Shown: positions 18,325 to 27,575 of the stretch, in pieces | Numbering within the stretch: position 1 is the stretch's first letter | Layout of the letters: each line of letters opens with the position of its first letter | Translations under genes and position numbers: made by a program | Assembly: GCA_965220935.1 (NCBI GenBank) | Contig: OZ244857.1 | Span: 372,001-436,000 of the forward strand | Length of the DNA stretch: 64,000 nucleotides | Origin: Bin80 sp965220935 | Lineage (GTDB): Bacteria; Bacteroidota; Rhodothermia; Rhodothermales; Bin80 | Direction of reading: 5' to 3' | Notes under the pieces: model-generated | Told to the model about the DNA's origin: nothing | Database searches by the model: none | Seen by the model: only the letters and a program-made list of their open reading frames with translations

Positions 18325-18480
18325 CAAATTTCTAATGAAAAGGGGCGAGAGACAAGTGAAGGGTATCTGGTCATGAAGAATTTGACTGTCCGACGAAAAT
18401 CAAGTTCCTGCACTGAAAAAGATCTTTCTGGTGCCTACGATTGAGAAGAATATGATTAAAGATGGGACACTATAAGAATC
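18325..18480 (+). pseudogene. GIY-YIG/DUF4357 gene, 3' fragment
   Basis: Directly after the right end of TnpB element copy 1 the plus strand reads ISNEKGRETSEGYLVMKNLT in one frame. This is the hallmark KGxxTSEGFxVxKGS segment of DUF4357, the domain fused C-terminally to GIY-YIG nucleases. It is followed by a degraded piece resembling the LIxxGxL element (EKNMIKDGTL in another frame). It belongs with the 5' half at 16395-16961. Confidence 0.5.
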
Positions 18481-19023
18481 ATCAGAACATGAACTTTAAT
18501 TCACGAGAAATTAGGATTTTACTCTCCATCACAGGCCTCATTTATGCATAGGTACAAATACGCTTAGGCACTTATTCATTAGAATGATAAGTCTGGTATC
18601 AATCAAACGAACATCGTAAAAAGCAATTTCACAAGAGTGAACGATCTTAAGTGTACATAATTGATTGTAGCGCAAGGCTATGATTTCAAGGCGAGATCTT
18701 TGTTGGATGAATGATCTATCATCATGGTTCACTTATATTTTGGATTGTCTTCCGAATGAAAAAATTCTGATAGACTTTTTTATCAATGTATAGAACTTGA
18801 TCATCAGTCATGCACAGTTAATCTTACCAGTTCTCTATTTCTCATCCGTAAATATGAAATGAGTTTAACTAAACAGAGCATTTGATTAACGGAGTACCTG
18901 CGATGGTTATGAGCTCTACACCACACGGTGAATTTCGCAAACGTCCAAACTCAGGACAGTGATCTCATGTAATTAGGTCAAATTTTATATGATTGATCAG
19001 GTCTAAAATTACTCAATGCTAAC
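18481..19023. other. Intergenic region upstream of hisI
   Basis: About 540 bp without a gene I can support; a 64-codon minus-strand frame at 18538-18732 has no recognisable features. The promoter of hisI is presumably in the AT-rich stretch 18800-19000. Confidence 0.4.
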
Positions 19024-19368
19024 ATGGAAGAAATAAAAATCAATGATGTATGTTTTGATCACCGTGGGCTTGTTCCAGTAATTGTTCAGGATACCAGTGA
19101 TCAAGAGGTATTGATGCTAGCCTACATGAATCGTGATACATTGCTTCAAACACTCAGAACTGGTTTGATGACCTATTGGAGTCGATCCAGAAAGTGCGTT
19201 TGGGTAAAAGGAGAAACTAGTGGAAATTATCAGATCGTTAAATCTGCAAGACTGGATTGCGATGGAGATACACTTTTATTTGAAGTAGAACAGCAGGGAG
19301 GATGTGCCTGCCATACTGGTGCAAGGACATGCTTTTTTAGAGGCCTGAAAATAGATTTATGCCACTGA
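19024..19368 (+). CDS. hisI: Phosphoribosyl-AMP cyclohydrolase
   Basis: A 114-aa protein matching the PRA-CH domain, which hydrolyses phosphoribosyl-AMP to ProFAR precursor in the third step of histidine synthesis. Conserved features are VPVIVQDTSDQEVLMLAYMN, TGLMTYWSRSRKCVWVKGE and the zinc and metal site DCDGDTLLFEVEQQGGCACH with three cysteines (RLDCDGD, GCACH). It is the single-domain form without the HisE part, of normal length. It is separated from other his genes and sits with the TPM-domain gene between two inverted TnpB elements. Confidence 0.95.
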   Translation: MEEIKINDVCFDHRGLVPVIVQDTSDQEVLMLAYMNRDTLLQTLRTGLMTYWSRSRKCVWVKGETSGNYQIVKSARLDCDGDTLLFEVEQQGGCACHTGARTCFFRGLKIDLCH

Positions 19369-19462
19369 GACGATAACATTGATCGCATAAGTCATTTAGG
19401 ATTACCTAAACCATTAATATTGGACTATTGATTCTAATCCAATTTTCATTAATGAGAAACTG

Positions 19463-20212
19463 ATGACGCAATGGAGGTATGATATTATTGCTTTATCACT
19501 AGTTATTACTACGGGTTGTTTGACTGAAACTTTAAGACTTGAACCCGACTGGATCGTGGATCAGGCGGAGGTGCTATCTGCTCAAGATGAAAATGATCTC
19601 CTCCAGATTTTGTCAAATTTTTATGACAGCTCATCGGTGGCCGTTGTTGCCATTACACTTGAGTCTGTCGGAAATCAGACGGTTGAATCCTACGCACAGT
19701 TTTTGTACCAATCATGGGAGATAGGCAATCCAGAGACTCAAAATGGCATTATCATCCTTTTATTGATAGAAGATCGTTTAGTACATATTGAAGTTGGCAG
19801 TGGTATTTCTCAAGAGGTATTTACAATGCAAGCCTTGGACTCGGTGGAAATCAGTATGGCAGATATATTTGCGACGGGTGATTATCGCCGCGGTTTTGAA
19901 ACTGGATTTGAATTATTAATGCGGCGCGTCAGTACTGTGCCTTGGGATATCGCCTATACAAGTCTGCATGAGGTTCAGAGTGATTCTACAGTTAGCATGA
20001 ATCAGATTGTATCAACCGACGCCGTGATCGTGGGTTTTGATGAAGATCAGATTTTAGTGCAGGATTCTGATGGGAGAGAGGCGCGGTTAATTGTACCTGC
20101 GAATGCACCTGTGCTTTCGGTGGAAGATGTGATTGGCTTTACTGGACGCATTGTTGAAAACAACCCGCTTGTAATTAATGTATTGAGTTTGGAAGTTGAT
20201 TTTGCGTTTTAG
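19463..20212 (+). CDS. TPM-domain (YgcG-like) lipoprotein
   Basis: A 249-aa protein. The N-terminal hydrophobic stretch IIALSLVITTGC ends in a weak lipobox, so it is probably an anchored lipoprotein. Residues 28-155 form a TPM domain: PDWIVDQAEVLSAQDENDLL, then SVAVVAITLESVGNQTVESY, and NGIIILLLIEDRLVHIEVG with GISQEVFT. TPM domains occur in periplasmic and thylakoid proteins linked to protein or photosystem turnover; bacterial roles are poorly defined. The last 65 residues (from VSTDAVIVGFDEDQILVQD) look like a small beta-barrel not usually found with TPM. There is no C-terminal transmembrane helix or glycine-rich tail as in many relatives. It lies 94 bp after hisI. Confidence 0.75.
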   Translation: MTQWRYDIIALSLVITTGCLTETLRLEPDWIVDQAEVLSAQDENDLLQILSNFYDSSSVAVVAITLESVGNQTVESYAQFLYQSWEIGNPETQNGIIILLLIEDRLVHIEVGSGISQEVFTMQALDSVEISMADIFATGDYRRGFETGFELLMRRVSTVPWDIAYTSLHEVQSDSTVSMNQIVSTDAVIVGFDEDQILVQDSDGREARLIVPANAPVLSVEDVIGFTGRIVENNPLVINVLSLEVDFAF

Positions 20213-20419
20213 GGATTGTGTTCATCATGACTACAGGGCAGACACAGCCAGTTCCCGAAGATGATTCAGTTCTAGCCACTTCATTTACTTCGTAATCGTG
20301 AAAAAAATACTATCCCCTAGTCCGATATGGGTTCTGCTGGTTACTCCTTAAAATTATCTTCGTTAACTCGTTTCTTGTGAGTGTGCTTTGAGCCTCATAG
20401 CATTAATGGACTTTACTTT

Positions 20420-21766
20420 GGGAATTATATACGTGAGTACCCATCTATTTGACGGCTACCTTTTGCGTATCCATTTCACGGCTCATAGGAGTCTCTAACG
20501 AGAACGCCCCCTCCATGTGCAGATGTCCCAATCCCGGAGGCCTGTAACACATTCGCAGATGCATTTATATCTGATGGCCACATGCCATACACTTAAACTT
20601 GCTTTGCGATTGACTTTATCTGTATGACCACACTGATTACAGCGTTGACTGGTATACTTCGGATCTACAAGAATCACGTTGCCAAACTTGTAATCGCAAT
20701 AGGAATTAAAGCGTCCCCATCCAATGACGCGGTTTAACCCTGCTTTTGCCTTCACATTGGTTCTAGGGTTCTCAACCGTGCCCTTGGACATAGTCTTGAT
20801 CTTCAAGTCTTCACGTATACGCCTTATTGGACAATCTACGGCTATGTTGATGTGCCGCATTCGTTCTGCAGTTCTCGCTTCCACTTGTTGATCGTTCGCT
20901 TGGATTGACCAGATCCTTTCTGTTGTCGGGCTAACTTACGTTGATACCTACGGATCTTGATCTCTTTATCCGTCAAATCAGGAATCGGTAGCATATCTTG
21001 TTCACCATCCGTTGAGGAATAAGAGATGTTATAGGTATTCAAGTCAATGCCGATCTCTTTGCCATCGTCCACCTTCTCTGGTAGATTAGTGACTTTGTAA
21101 ATTACGCTCATCTTCCAGTAACGCCCGTCTTTCTTCACGGTGACTTCAATAGGCTCAGCATCTGGATAAGGATTACCTCCTTTCCTCTGTATCTTTATCC
21201 AGCCAACCTTCTGGATGGAGATACTGTCATCCACAATCTTAAACGTTCCTTTTGGAGCCGTAAATGAATTGTGTTGAAACCGATTATGGAACGTAGGATG
21301 GTCACGTAATCCCTTGAAGAAAGCCTGCCACGCCTCTGCCTGATGCTTTAAGGTGTAACGAACAATGTGGGATGAGTACTTGGATAACCAACCCGTTTCT
21401 TTACGCAAGATTGGATATCGTTTGAATAATGTATAACAAGATGTTGAGGGGTTTTGTGTATCCTGATCTTTCACCTCTTCGTTAATTTGTTCAAGGATCA
21501 TATTCCATACAAACCTACATGCTCCGCAAAGCCCTGACAAGAGATGGGGTTTCCACTGCGTGCCCGGCAACAGACGATACTCTATTCCACGATAGGAACA
21601 GTTTGAATCTGAAGGGTTAGAAGCCTTTTGAACAGGCATGATATCAAGGTTAGTTGATGTTATGGTAAGCAAAGGGTAGATTCTCCTCTAACCTATTGTG
21701 TCTGTTATATTTAGACTATCCATATAGAATGGTTCCATTCTTTGGGTACTCAGGTATATAATTCCC
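20420..21766 (-). mobile_element. TnpB-carrying element, copy 2, with terminal inverted repeats and 8-bp target duplication
   Basis: The element begins at 20420 with GGGAATTATATACGTGAGTA followed by CCC. It ends at 21766 with a 23-mer that is the reverse complement of this with one mismatch. It is flanked on both sides by TTTACTTT (20412-20419 and 21767-21774), a perfect 8-bp direct repeat. The only gene inside is a tnpB pseudogene. IS200/IS605 and IS607 elements, the usual carriers of TnpB, have no terminal inverted repeats and make no target duplication. The ends point to cut-and-paste by a DDE transposase acting in trans. Confidence 0.85.
20445..21639 (-). pseudogene. tnpB: TnpB-family RNA-guided endonuclease gene, inactivated (copy 2)
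   Basis: It starts MPVQKASNPS. The N-terminal half is open to about 20842, including FTAPKGTFKIVDDS and RuvC-I GIDLNTYNISYS. A frameshift near 20870 separates the helical linker (NCRTNAAHQHSRRLSNKAYT in another frame) from EDLKIKTMSKGTVENPRTN, which holds the RuvC-II Glu. The zinc knuckle CNQCGHTDK is intact. Then KFKCMACGHQ and DINASANVLQASGIGTSA lie in two further frames, as in copy 1. Ancestral length was about 395 aa. It shares its lesions around the second zinc-finger half with copy 1, so the damage predates the duplication or spread of these copies. Confidence 0.8.
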
Positions 21767-22140
21767 TTTACTTTCCTATCACACGCCATTGGTTAAGTTC
21801 CGAAGCCCAATGATCTCACCAAAGCCACTATACTGTCCTATGAGATCAAAGCTCATGTTCTGTTGTAATCTTTGCTCAAAAATTCCAAGAGAAATTCTTT
21901 TCTGTTAGTTCAAACCTATACTTATCTTGAATTTTACTAATCTTGTTCAACGACAACTAGAATTTACGACAACGACAATTTTAATTGTCGTTAGACAAAT
22001 ATGAGATTCGGCTTTACTCTTTGTGTCATGATCGTTGTCACGTATAATACATACGGGATTTAAAAACTAATCGAAAAATTAAAAATGGTGTGTAATCATG
22101 TCCACCAACCCCTTAATCTTATATAGATGATGGTGAATTG
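21767..22140. other. Intergenic, AT-rich, with a perfect inverted repeat
   Basis: No gene is supported here. At 21971-21992 AACGACAATT and AATTGTCGTT form a perfect 10-bp inverted repeat around TT, which could be an operator or a small hairpin. Short CGACAAC repeats surround it. Confidence 0.45.
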
Positions 22141-22293
22141 ATCTGAGAATTACTCATTTCTCATGAATATTATAGGTCAGAATGAGAGAATCTTTAATCA
22201 CGGCCATGATGTCTGTATGGACAATGATGAGAATCTTTATATTTGTCAATGGAATGCTGGAAAAAGCTATCCAATTAAACTGGAACGGGTCTA
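22141..22293 (+). pseudogene. C-terminal fragment of a beta-propeller (NHL-type) protein
   Basis: The plus-strand frame ending at a TAG near 22293 reads ERIFNHGHDVCMDNDENLYI then CQWNAGKSYPIKLERV. This matches the last blade of six-bladed beta-propeller proteins of the NHL/peptidylglycine-lyase type. No upstream blades remain, so it is a relic. The 28 bp at its start also occur, with two mismatches, at 14481-14508. Confidence 0.45.
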
Positions 22294-22392
22294 GTAATCC
22301 TTTTGAAAGTGCTTTTTGATTCCGTGAACTTCTGGTTACAAGATGCGTCACCCTATGGATTTTTTCTCAAAAAATGAATATATCGTAACACA

Positions 22393-23292
22393 ATGAAGCC
22401 TAAAAACCTATTTAATCAGATCTATTATTTATTACTGATGACCATAATCGCTCTCCCAGTATCAGCGCAGGAGCCGCTAAGAATTATTGCGTTTGGCGGC
22501 CATCCAGATGACTGCGAGGTACGGGCTGCAGGGGTTGCATCTATGTGGGCAGCCATGGGGCACAAGGTAAAATTTGTTTCTCTCACCAATGGTGATATAG
22601 GCCATTACTCAATGGCTGGAGGTCCGCTCGCATTGGTCAGAAAAGCCGAAATTGAGGATTGTGCTGAAATACTTGGCATTGAAGAATCCATCATGCTTGA
22701 TATCCATGATGGAGAACTCATGCCCACTTTGGAAAATCGAAAGATTGTTGCACGACTTATCCGAGAGTGGCAGGCAGATATCGTATTATCTCCACGTTCC
22801 AATGACTACCATCCAGACCATCGGTATACCGCGATTTTGGTTCAAGATGCGGCCTTCATGGTAACGGTTCCCTACTTTACGCCCACCGTTCCACGGGTAG
22901 AGAAGAATCCTGTGGTTCTCTATTATTACGACCGATTTCAGAAGCCATACCCATTTGAACCCGATGTGATTGTAGATATTGGTTCAGTCGGAGATCAAAA
23001 ATACGAATGTATGGCGGCATTGAGGAGTCAGTTTTCTGATTGGAATGCATGGCATGGTGGGTATCTTGATGAGGTTCCACAGCAAGAGGAAGATAGGAAA
23101 GCTTGGATCAGAGAGCGCTTTGAAGGCTGGGATGAAAATACTGCAAATAGGTACAGAGATTTACTTATTGAGTATTACGGAGAAGAGCGGGGCAATGTGA
23201 TTGAATTTGCTGAGGCCTTTGAGGTTTCCGAGTATGGGAGTCAGCCAACTCGGGAGGAACTTAAGGCACTGTTCCCATTTTTTGATGAGTAA
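22393..23292 (+). CDS. Exported PIG-L family deacetylase
   Basis: A 299-aa protein with a signal peptide (MKPKNLFNQIYYLLLMTIIA ... SAQ) and a LmbE/PIG-L zinc-dependent N-deacetylase domain. The metal and catalytic motif is GHPDDCE at about residues 36-42, and the second metal ligand is in DYHPDHRYT. Between them LTNGDIGHYSM and LDIHDGELMPTLENR follow the family pattern. It probably removes N-acetyl groups from a GlcNAc-containing glycoside or a related amide in the periplasm; exact substrate unknown. It stands alone, about 250 bp before a convergent DUF4143 gene. Confidence 0.88.
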   Translation: MKPKNLFNQIYYLLLMTIIALPVSAQEPLRIIAFGGHPDDCEVRAAGVASMWAAMGHKVKFVSLTNGDIGHYSMAGGPLALVRKAEIEDCAEILGIEESIMLDIHDGELMPTLENRKIVARLIREWQADIVLSPRSNDYHPDHRYTAILVQDAAFMVTVPYFTPTVPRVEKNPVVLYYYDRFQKPYPFEPDVIVDIGSVGDQKYECMAALRSQFSDWNAWHGGYLDEVPQQEEDRKAWIRERFEGWDENTANRYRDLLIEYYGEERGNVIEFAEAFEVSEYGSQPTREELKALFPFFDE

Positions 23293-23542
23293 AAAGCGCA
23301 TAATAAATAATCTCAATCAATTTATGATGTTCGGTGCATGCGATTTCGTCATTAATACTAACAACTAAGGCTCGCTATACACCGCTGAGCGACAGCGATA
23401 TAGGTCACAAAAGGCAATCATCTTTTATTGATTATCTAATCTGAAAATATCAATCTACATCCAAATCAGTACACCATGAGCGATAGAGATACACATTTTT
23501 CGCCTCTCATCCGTGGAGTTAGACATTTTAATATGCGACAAA

Positions 23543-24793
23543 TTATTCATTTTCCCAAAGCAGACGAATAGGAATAGCATACATGCCATTTCCAAAGCTT
23601 GCTGATGTATCACCATCGTAAAGTACCACACCGCATGTGAATTGATCAGGGTGAGATGCCTTCACCTTACGGAGGCTATTGAAGTCAGAATTAAAAACAG
23701 AGCCCGATGCTTTCACTTCAACTCCGCATAGACTAATAGCCCCTAGCTCAATGATAATATCTACTTCAATACCATCCCGATCACGAAAATGGTAAAATCT
23801 ATAACGATCAATAGATGCGCTAGCCTGCCGTCGTAATTCCTGAAAGATAAATGATTCAAGAAGCCGCCCGAAAAACGCTCTGTTTTTCATCAAAAAATCA
23901 ATATCTACATCCAGTAAGGAACATGCAAGCCCAGTATCATTGACATGAATTTTAGGTGTTTTCACCAGCCGTTTCATTTTATTAGTATGCCAGGGCAAGA
24001 GTTGATCAAGTAGAAATTGCCTCTCAAGTAATCCAAGATAACCTCGTATGGTATTAGTGTTCATCTGCAGGCTTCTAGCAAGTGAAGAGACATTGAGGAG
24101 TTGACTTGATAGATTGGATACTGCGGTCAATAGCTTCGGTAATGATTCAACTGAATGGATGCTTGAAATTTCCAATATATCTTTTTGTACCAGACTAAGA
24201 ACGTAACTACTGTACCAAGATGAACGTATATCTCCAGCCGGAATTGCTAATGCGGCAGGATACCCACCACAAATGACTCGCTCCATCAGGTTTTCAGCCA
24301 TAGGTTTGGTCTTGGTCATTGGAAATGTTCCGCGAAATAGAGAGTCCAAAAATGGGGTAGAGTCTGTCTGATCTATTTCTTGCTGAGAGAATGCGTGGAG
24401 CCCGACAATTATCATGCGCCCCTCAAGTGCATCAATTAACTCGGTGAGAAAAAATGTATTCGTTGAACCAGTTAAGATGAAACGACCAGCCTTTCTATTA
24501 TTATCTACCGATAATTTTAATGGACGAAATAGATCTGGCACAAGTTGAATTTCATCAAGAATTGCACGTTCAGGTAGATTGTTGATGAAACCCACAGGAT
24601 CGCTTTGGGCAGACTCTCGGATCTGAGGGTCATCAAAGGAATGGTAAGAATAATTGAGAGATCCCCCAACAATCTGAGCCAGAGTTGTTTTTCCACACTG
24701 ACGGGGCCCATGAATGAGTACGATAGGCACATGTTGAATGGCCTGATTAAGAAGCGTCTCTGATCGCCGTGGTAGGATTTTATGGAAAATCAT
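23543..24793 (-). CDS. AAA ATPase with DUF4143 C-terminal domain (second copy)
   Basis: A 416-aa protein of the same broad family as 10468-11787 but of a different subgroup. The P-loop is GPRQCGKTT at residues 29-37, the Walker B RAILDEIQLV, and the sensor ILTGSTNTFFL. The DUF4143 half has the usual KTPKIHVNDTGLACSLL and RLLESFIFQELRR. The terminal nuclease-like fold keeps its residues in EVDIIIE and CGVEVKASG. It stands alone. The 400 bp upstream are very AT-rich and carry two copies of CTAATAATCAAAA (24838-24850 and 24937-24949). Cellular role unknown. Confidence 0.88.
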   Translation of the reverse strand: MIFHKILPRRSETLLNQAIQHVPIVLIHGPRQCGKTTLAQIVGGSLNYSYHSFDDPQIRESAQSDPVGFINNLPERAILDEIQLVPDLFRPLKLSVDNNRKAGRFILTGSTNTFFLTELIDALEGRMIIVGLHAFSQQEIDQTDSTPFLDSLFRGTFPMTKTKPMAENLMERVICGGYPAALAIPAGDIRSSWYSSYVLSLVQKDILEISSIHSVESLPKLLTAVSNLSSQLLNVSSLARSLQMNTNTIRGYLGLLERQFLLDQLLPWHTNKMKRLVKTPKIHVNDTGLACSLLDVDIDFLMKNRAFFGRLLESFIFQELRRQASASIDRYRFYHFRDRDGIEVDIIIELGAISLCGVEVKASGSVFNSDFNSLRKVKASHPDQFTCGVVLYDGDTSASFGNGMYAIPIRLLWENE

Positions 24794-25201
24794 TTCAGTG
24801 AGGTAGATGATTTGTCAGATTATCAAAATTTTATTCTCTAATAATCAAAAAATACTGAATACAAATTAATATAGCGTCATAAAGATATTTTTTCACATTA
24901 ATTTTATAGTAAATAGAAACTTTTCTTATTGTTCGGCTAATAATCAAAATATATTCTTGTTACTGTCGTTTCAACAAAAAAGCGCTCACTATTGATAAGT
25001 AGTATGCTATTAATAGATTTTCAATATGAAATTCGTATCAGATTGGTGCAAGAAGAGATGATCTTGTAGGATAAACGATTAATTTATTAAGGTCTTCTCC
25101 TTAAATTGTGTAATAGCGATCAATTAGTTTGAACATCAATAACACCTCTATGAGGTAGCAAAACATATAGGAGTATCACCATTAGACAGATTCTTTAGAC
25201 T
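24794..25201. promoter_or_regulatory. Divergent intergenic region between the DUF4143 gene and the nitrilase gene
   Basis: About 400 bp, strongly AT-rich, with no gene. It contains two direct copies of CTAATAATCAAAA about 100 bp apart, and GATTATCAAAATTTTATTC between the first copy and the DUF4143 start. These are plausible regulator sites, but no regulator is encoded nearby. Confidence 0.4.
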
Positions 25202-26032
25202 ATGAAAATTGAAAATCAATCAATAACTGTCGCACTGATCAGTGAAGTCTTCCGCTCAGAAGATACTCTGTGTGCATCTCTTCATACAGCGCGTAAGCAG
25301 GGCGCTGATTTAGCGATTCTTCCAGAGCTGCCCCTGAATTCTTGGTCACCTGCTACGAAAATACAATCACCAGATGATGCGGAGCCACCTGGAGGTGCTC
25401 GTGAGATGATCCTCCGAAATGCCGCACATAAAACGAGCACAGCAGTGCTTGGAGGCGTGATCCGTCAATTATCCGATGGCCGCCGAATTAGCCTTGCTCT
25501 GCTGATTGACACGCAAGGTCAAATTGTTGGGGCTTCACCCAAGCATGTGCTACCTGATGAAGAGGGATTCTGGGAATGTGATCACTACGAGCCAAGTCAT
25601 GATCCACCTGAGATTATTGAATTTTATGGATGTAAACTGGGGATTCAGATTTGCTCAGATGCAAATCGACCGTCTGCCGCACAATTGTTGGCTGCTCAAG
25701 GTGTACAGGTCATTCTTGCTCCTCGTGCCACCAGCCCTTCCACATGGGAACGATGGTGTTTAGCCTATCAATCTATGGCGTTAACAGCCTCCGCCTGGGT
25801 GGTATCAGTTAATAGACCTCAAATGGAATATGGCGTAGAGATTGGAGGCCCATCACTGGTAGTTAACCCTATGGGCGATGTTGTACTGGAAACCACCGAA
25901 CGAATCTCAACACATTCACTTGATTTGCAAGAGGTTACAGATGCTCGTAAAACTTACCCTGGCTATTTAGCATGGCCAGCCGAAACATATATTACTGGTT
26001 GGAAAAAGATTCTCAAACAACAATCATCATGA
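25202..26032 (+). CDS. Carbon-nitrogen hydrolase (nitrilase superfamily)
   Basis: A 276-aa cytoplasmic amidase/nitrilase-type protein. The catalytic triad is visible: Glu42 in LAILPELPLNSW, Lys in SPKHVLPDEEGFWE, and Cys in LGIQICSDANRPSAAQLLA. Length is normal for the superfamily. The stop at 26030-26032 is four bases before the ATG of the M20 hydrolase, so the two are an operon, probably degrading an amide followed by an N-acyl or peptide-like product. The substrate cannot be deduced from sequence alone. Confidence 0.88.
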   Translation: MKIENQSITVALISEVFRSEDTLCASLHTARKQGADLAILPELPLNSWSPATKIQSPDDAEPPGGAREMILRNAAHKTSTAVLGGVIRQLSDGRRISLALLIDTQGQIVGASPKHVLPDEEGFWECDHYEPSHDPPEIIEFYGCKLGIQICSDANRPSAAQLLAAQGVQVILAPRATSPSTWERWCLAYQSMALTASAWVVSVNRPQMEYGVEIGGPSLVVNPMGDVVLETTERISTHSLDLQEVTDARKTYPGYLAWPAETYITGWKKILKQQSS

Positions 26033-26036
26033 TCTA

Positions 26037-27461
26037 ATGAAAATCAAATTATTCTTCGTTGCAGCGATTTTATCTATTACGCCTCATGTATTGTTAGCCC
26101 AGAAAATACAGATCTCTGAAGATCTTGGTGCAAAAGCAGACGAGTATTTTCAGGTAGCCCTCAAAATTTGGGAATGGGCAGAACTAGGATATCAGGAAGA
26201 AAAAAGTAGCGCTCTGCTCCAAGAAACCCTGATCAATGAAGGGTTTTCTATTGAATCAGGGCTTGCTGGAATCCCCACCGCGTTTGTTGCTGACTATGGG
26301 AGTGGCTCACCAGTGATTGGCATATTAGCTGAATTTGATGCATTACCAGGGTTGTCACAGAAAATCTTACCCATTCGTGAGCCATTAATTGAGGGAGGAA
26401 CTGGTCATGGGTGTGGCCACCATTTATTTGGTGTAGCGTCTGTTGCCGCCGCCATCTCAATCAAGGATTGGCTTAGAAATAGCGGACATAGTGGAACGAT
26501 TCGGGTTTATGGCACTCCTGCAGAGGAGGGAGGTGCAGGAAAGGTTTACCTGGTCAGAGAGGGTTTATTCAATGATGTGGATGTGGTACTTCACTGGCAT
26601 CCGAGCGACCGTAATGATGCTAGCCCTAAAACCTCACTCGCAAATCGGTCTGCAAAGTTTCGATTTTATGGACGGTCATCCCATGCATCCTCTGCACCTG
26701 AACAAGGTCGAAGTGCTTTGGATGGGATTGAAGCCATGAATATGATGACAAACCTACTCCGTGAGCATGTGCCTGATGGAACACGCATACATTATGTCAT
26801 CACGCGTGGAGGTCTCGCTCCTAATGTCGTTCCTGATTATGCGGAGGTCTACTATTATGTCCGTCATCCCTATGCAGCGACCTTAGAAGAAATTTTTCCA
26901 AGAGTCGTCAAAGCAGCCGAAGGCGCAGCATTAGGAACCGGAACGACCATGGAGTATGAGGTGATTCATGGTCTGCATAGCGTTCTTCCTAATCATGTGT
27001 TAGCTCGTGCGGTATTGGCCAATATGGAATCGCTTGGCGGCATAGAGTATGATGAGCAAGAGCAGATGTTCGCAGAAGAGATTCGTAAGACGCTGGATCC
27101 AAATTCTATTCCTATAGGATCACAAAGCACAATCCAGCCCTTTAAGCCTGGAAGATCAGGTGGTTCTACTGACGTTGGAGATGTGAGCCACATGGTCCCA
27201 ACGGTTGGTTTTACGGCCGCTACATGGGTGCCTGGAACTGGAGCACATAGTTGGCAAGCGGTGTCTGCAGGTGGAATGAGTATCGGCAAAAAAGGTTTGC
27301 TACTGGCTTCCAAGGTTTTAGCAATGACTGCGGTAGACCTCGTTTTGGATGAAGAGCTACTTCTTGCAGCCACACAAGAGTTTGAGGAGAGAAGAGGCCC
27401 AGATTTTGAATATCAACCTCTTCTTGGGGATCGACCACCGCCCTTAGACTACAGAAAATAA
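26037..27461 (+). CDS. Exported M20-family amidohydrolase (AbgB-like)
   Basis: A 474-aa metallohydrolase with a signal peptide (MKIKLFFVAAILSITPHVLL then AQ). The family metal-binding stretches are GILAEFDALPG, GHGCGHHLFGVASVAAA and YGTPAEEGGAGKVYL, followed by the dimerisation domain (RSAKFRFYGRSSHAS ... GRSALDGIEAMN). A late GSTDVGDVSHMVPT with HSWQAV completes the site. It resembles aminobenzoyl-glutamate utilisation protein B and related amidohydrolases acting on N-acyl amino acids. It is cotranscribed with the nitrilase-like gene four bases upstream. A hairpin at 27553-27575 may terminate the transcript. Confidence 0.87.
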   Translation: MKIKLFFVAAILSITPHVLLAQKIQISEDLGAKADEYFQVALKIWEWAELGYQEEKSSALLQETLINEGFSIESGLAGIPTAFVADYGSGSPVIGILAEFDALPGLSQKILPIREPLIEGGTGHGCGHHLFGVASVAAAISIKDWLRNSGHSGTIRVYGTPAEEGGAGKVYLVREGLFNDVDVVLHWHPSDRNDASPKTSLANRSAKFRFYGRSSHASSAPEQGRSALDGIEAMNMMTNLLREHVPDGTRIHYVITRGGLAPNVVPDYAEVYYYVRHPYAATLEEIFPRVVKAAEGAALGTGTTMEYEVIHGLHSVLPNHVLARAVLANMESLGGIEYDEQEQMFAEEIRKTLDPNSIPIGSQSTIQPFKPGRSGGSTDVGDVSHMVPTVGFTAATWVPGTGAHSWQAVSAGGMSIGKKGLLLASKVLAMTAVDLVLDEELLLAATQEFEERRGPDFEYQPLLGDRPPPLDYRK

Positions 27462-27552
27462 CCCATTGAAGATGTGTCATTGATAGCCTGCCTCTACCAC
27501 CAGAGCCTGAATTCATGGTCTATGAGTGTCAACAGTTGAAAATTCAAACAAA

Positions 27553-27575
27553 ATAGGGGAACTAAGTTCCCCTAT
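27553..27575. terminator. Strong short hairpin after the nitrilase-M20 operon
   Basis: ATAGGGGAACT, one A, then AGTTCCCCTAT is a perfect 11-bp inverted repeat. It lies about 90 bp after the M20 stop. No T-tract follows on the plus strand, so termination is possible but not certain. A second small stem (AGCCC/GGGCT) follows near 27592. Confidence 0.4.
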
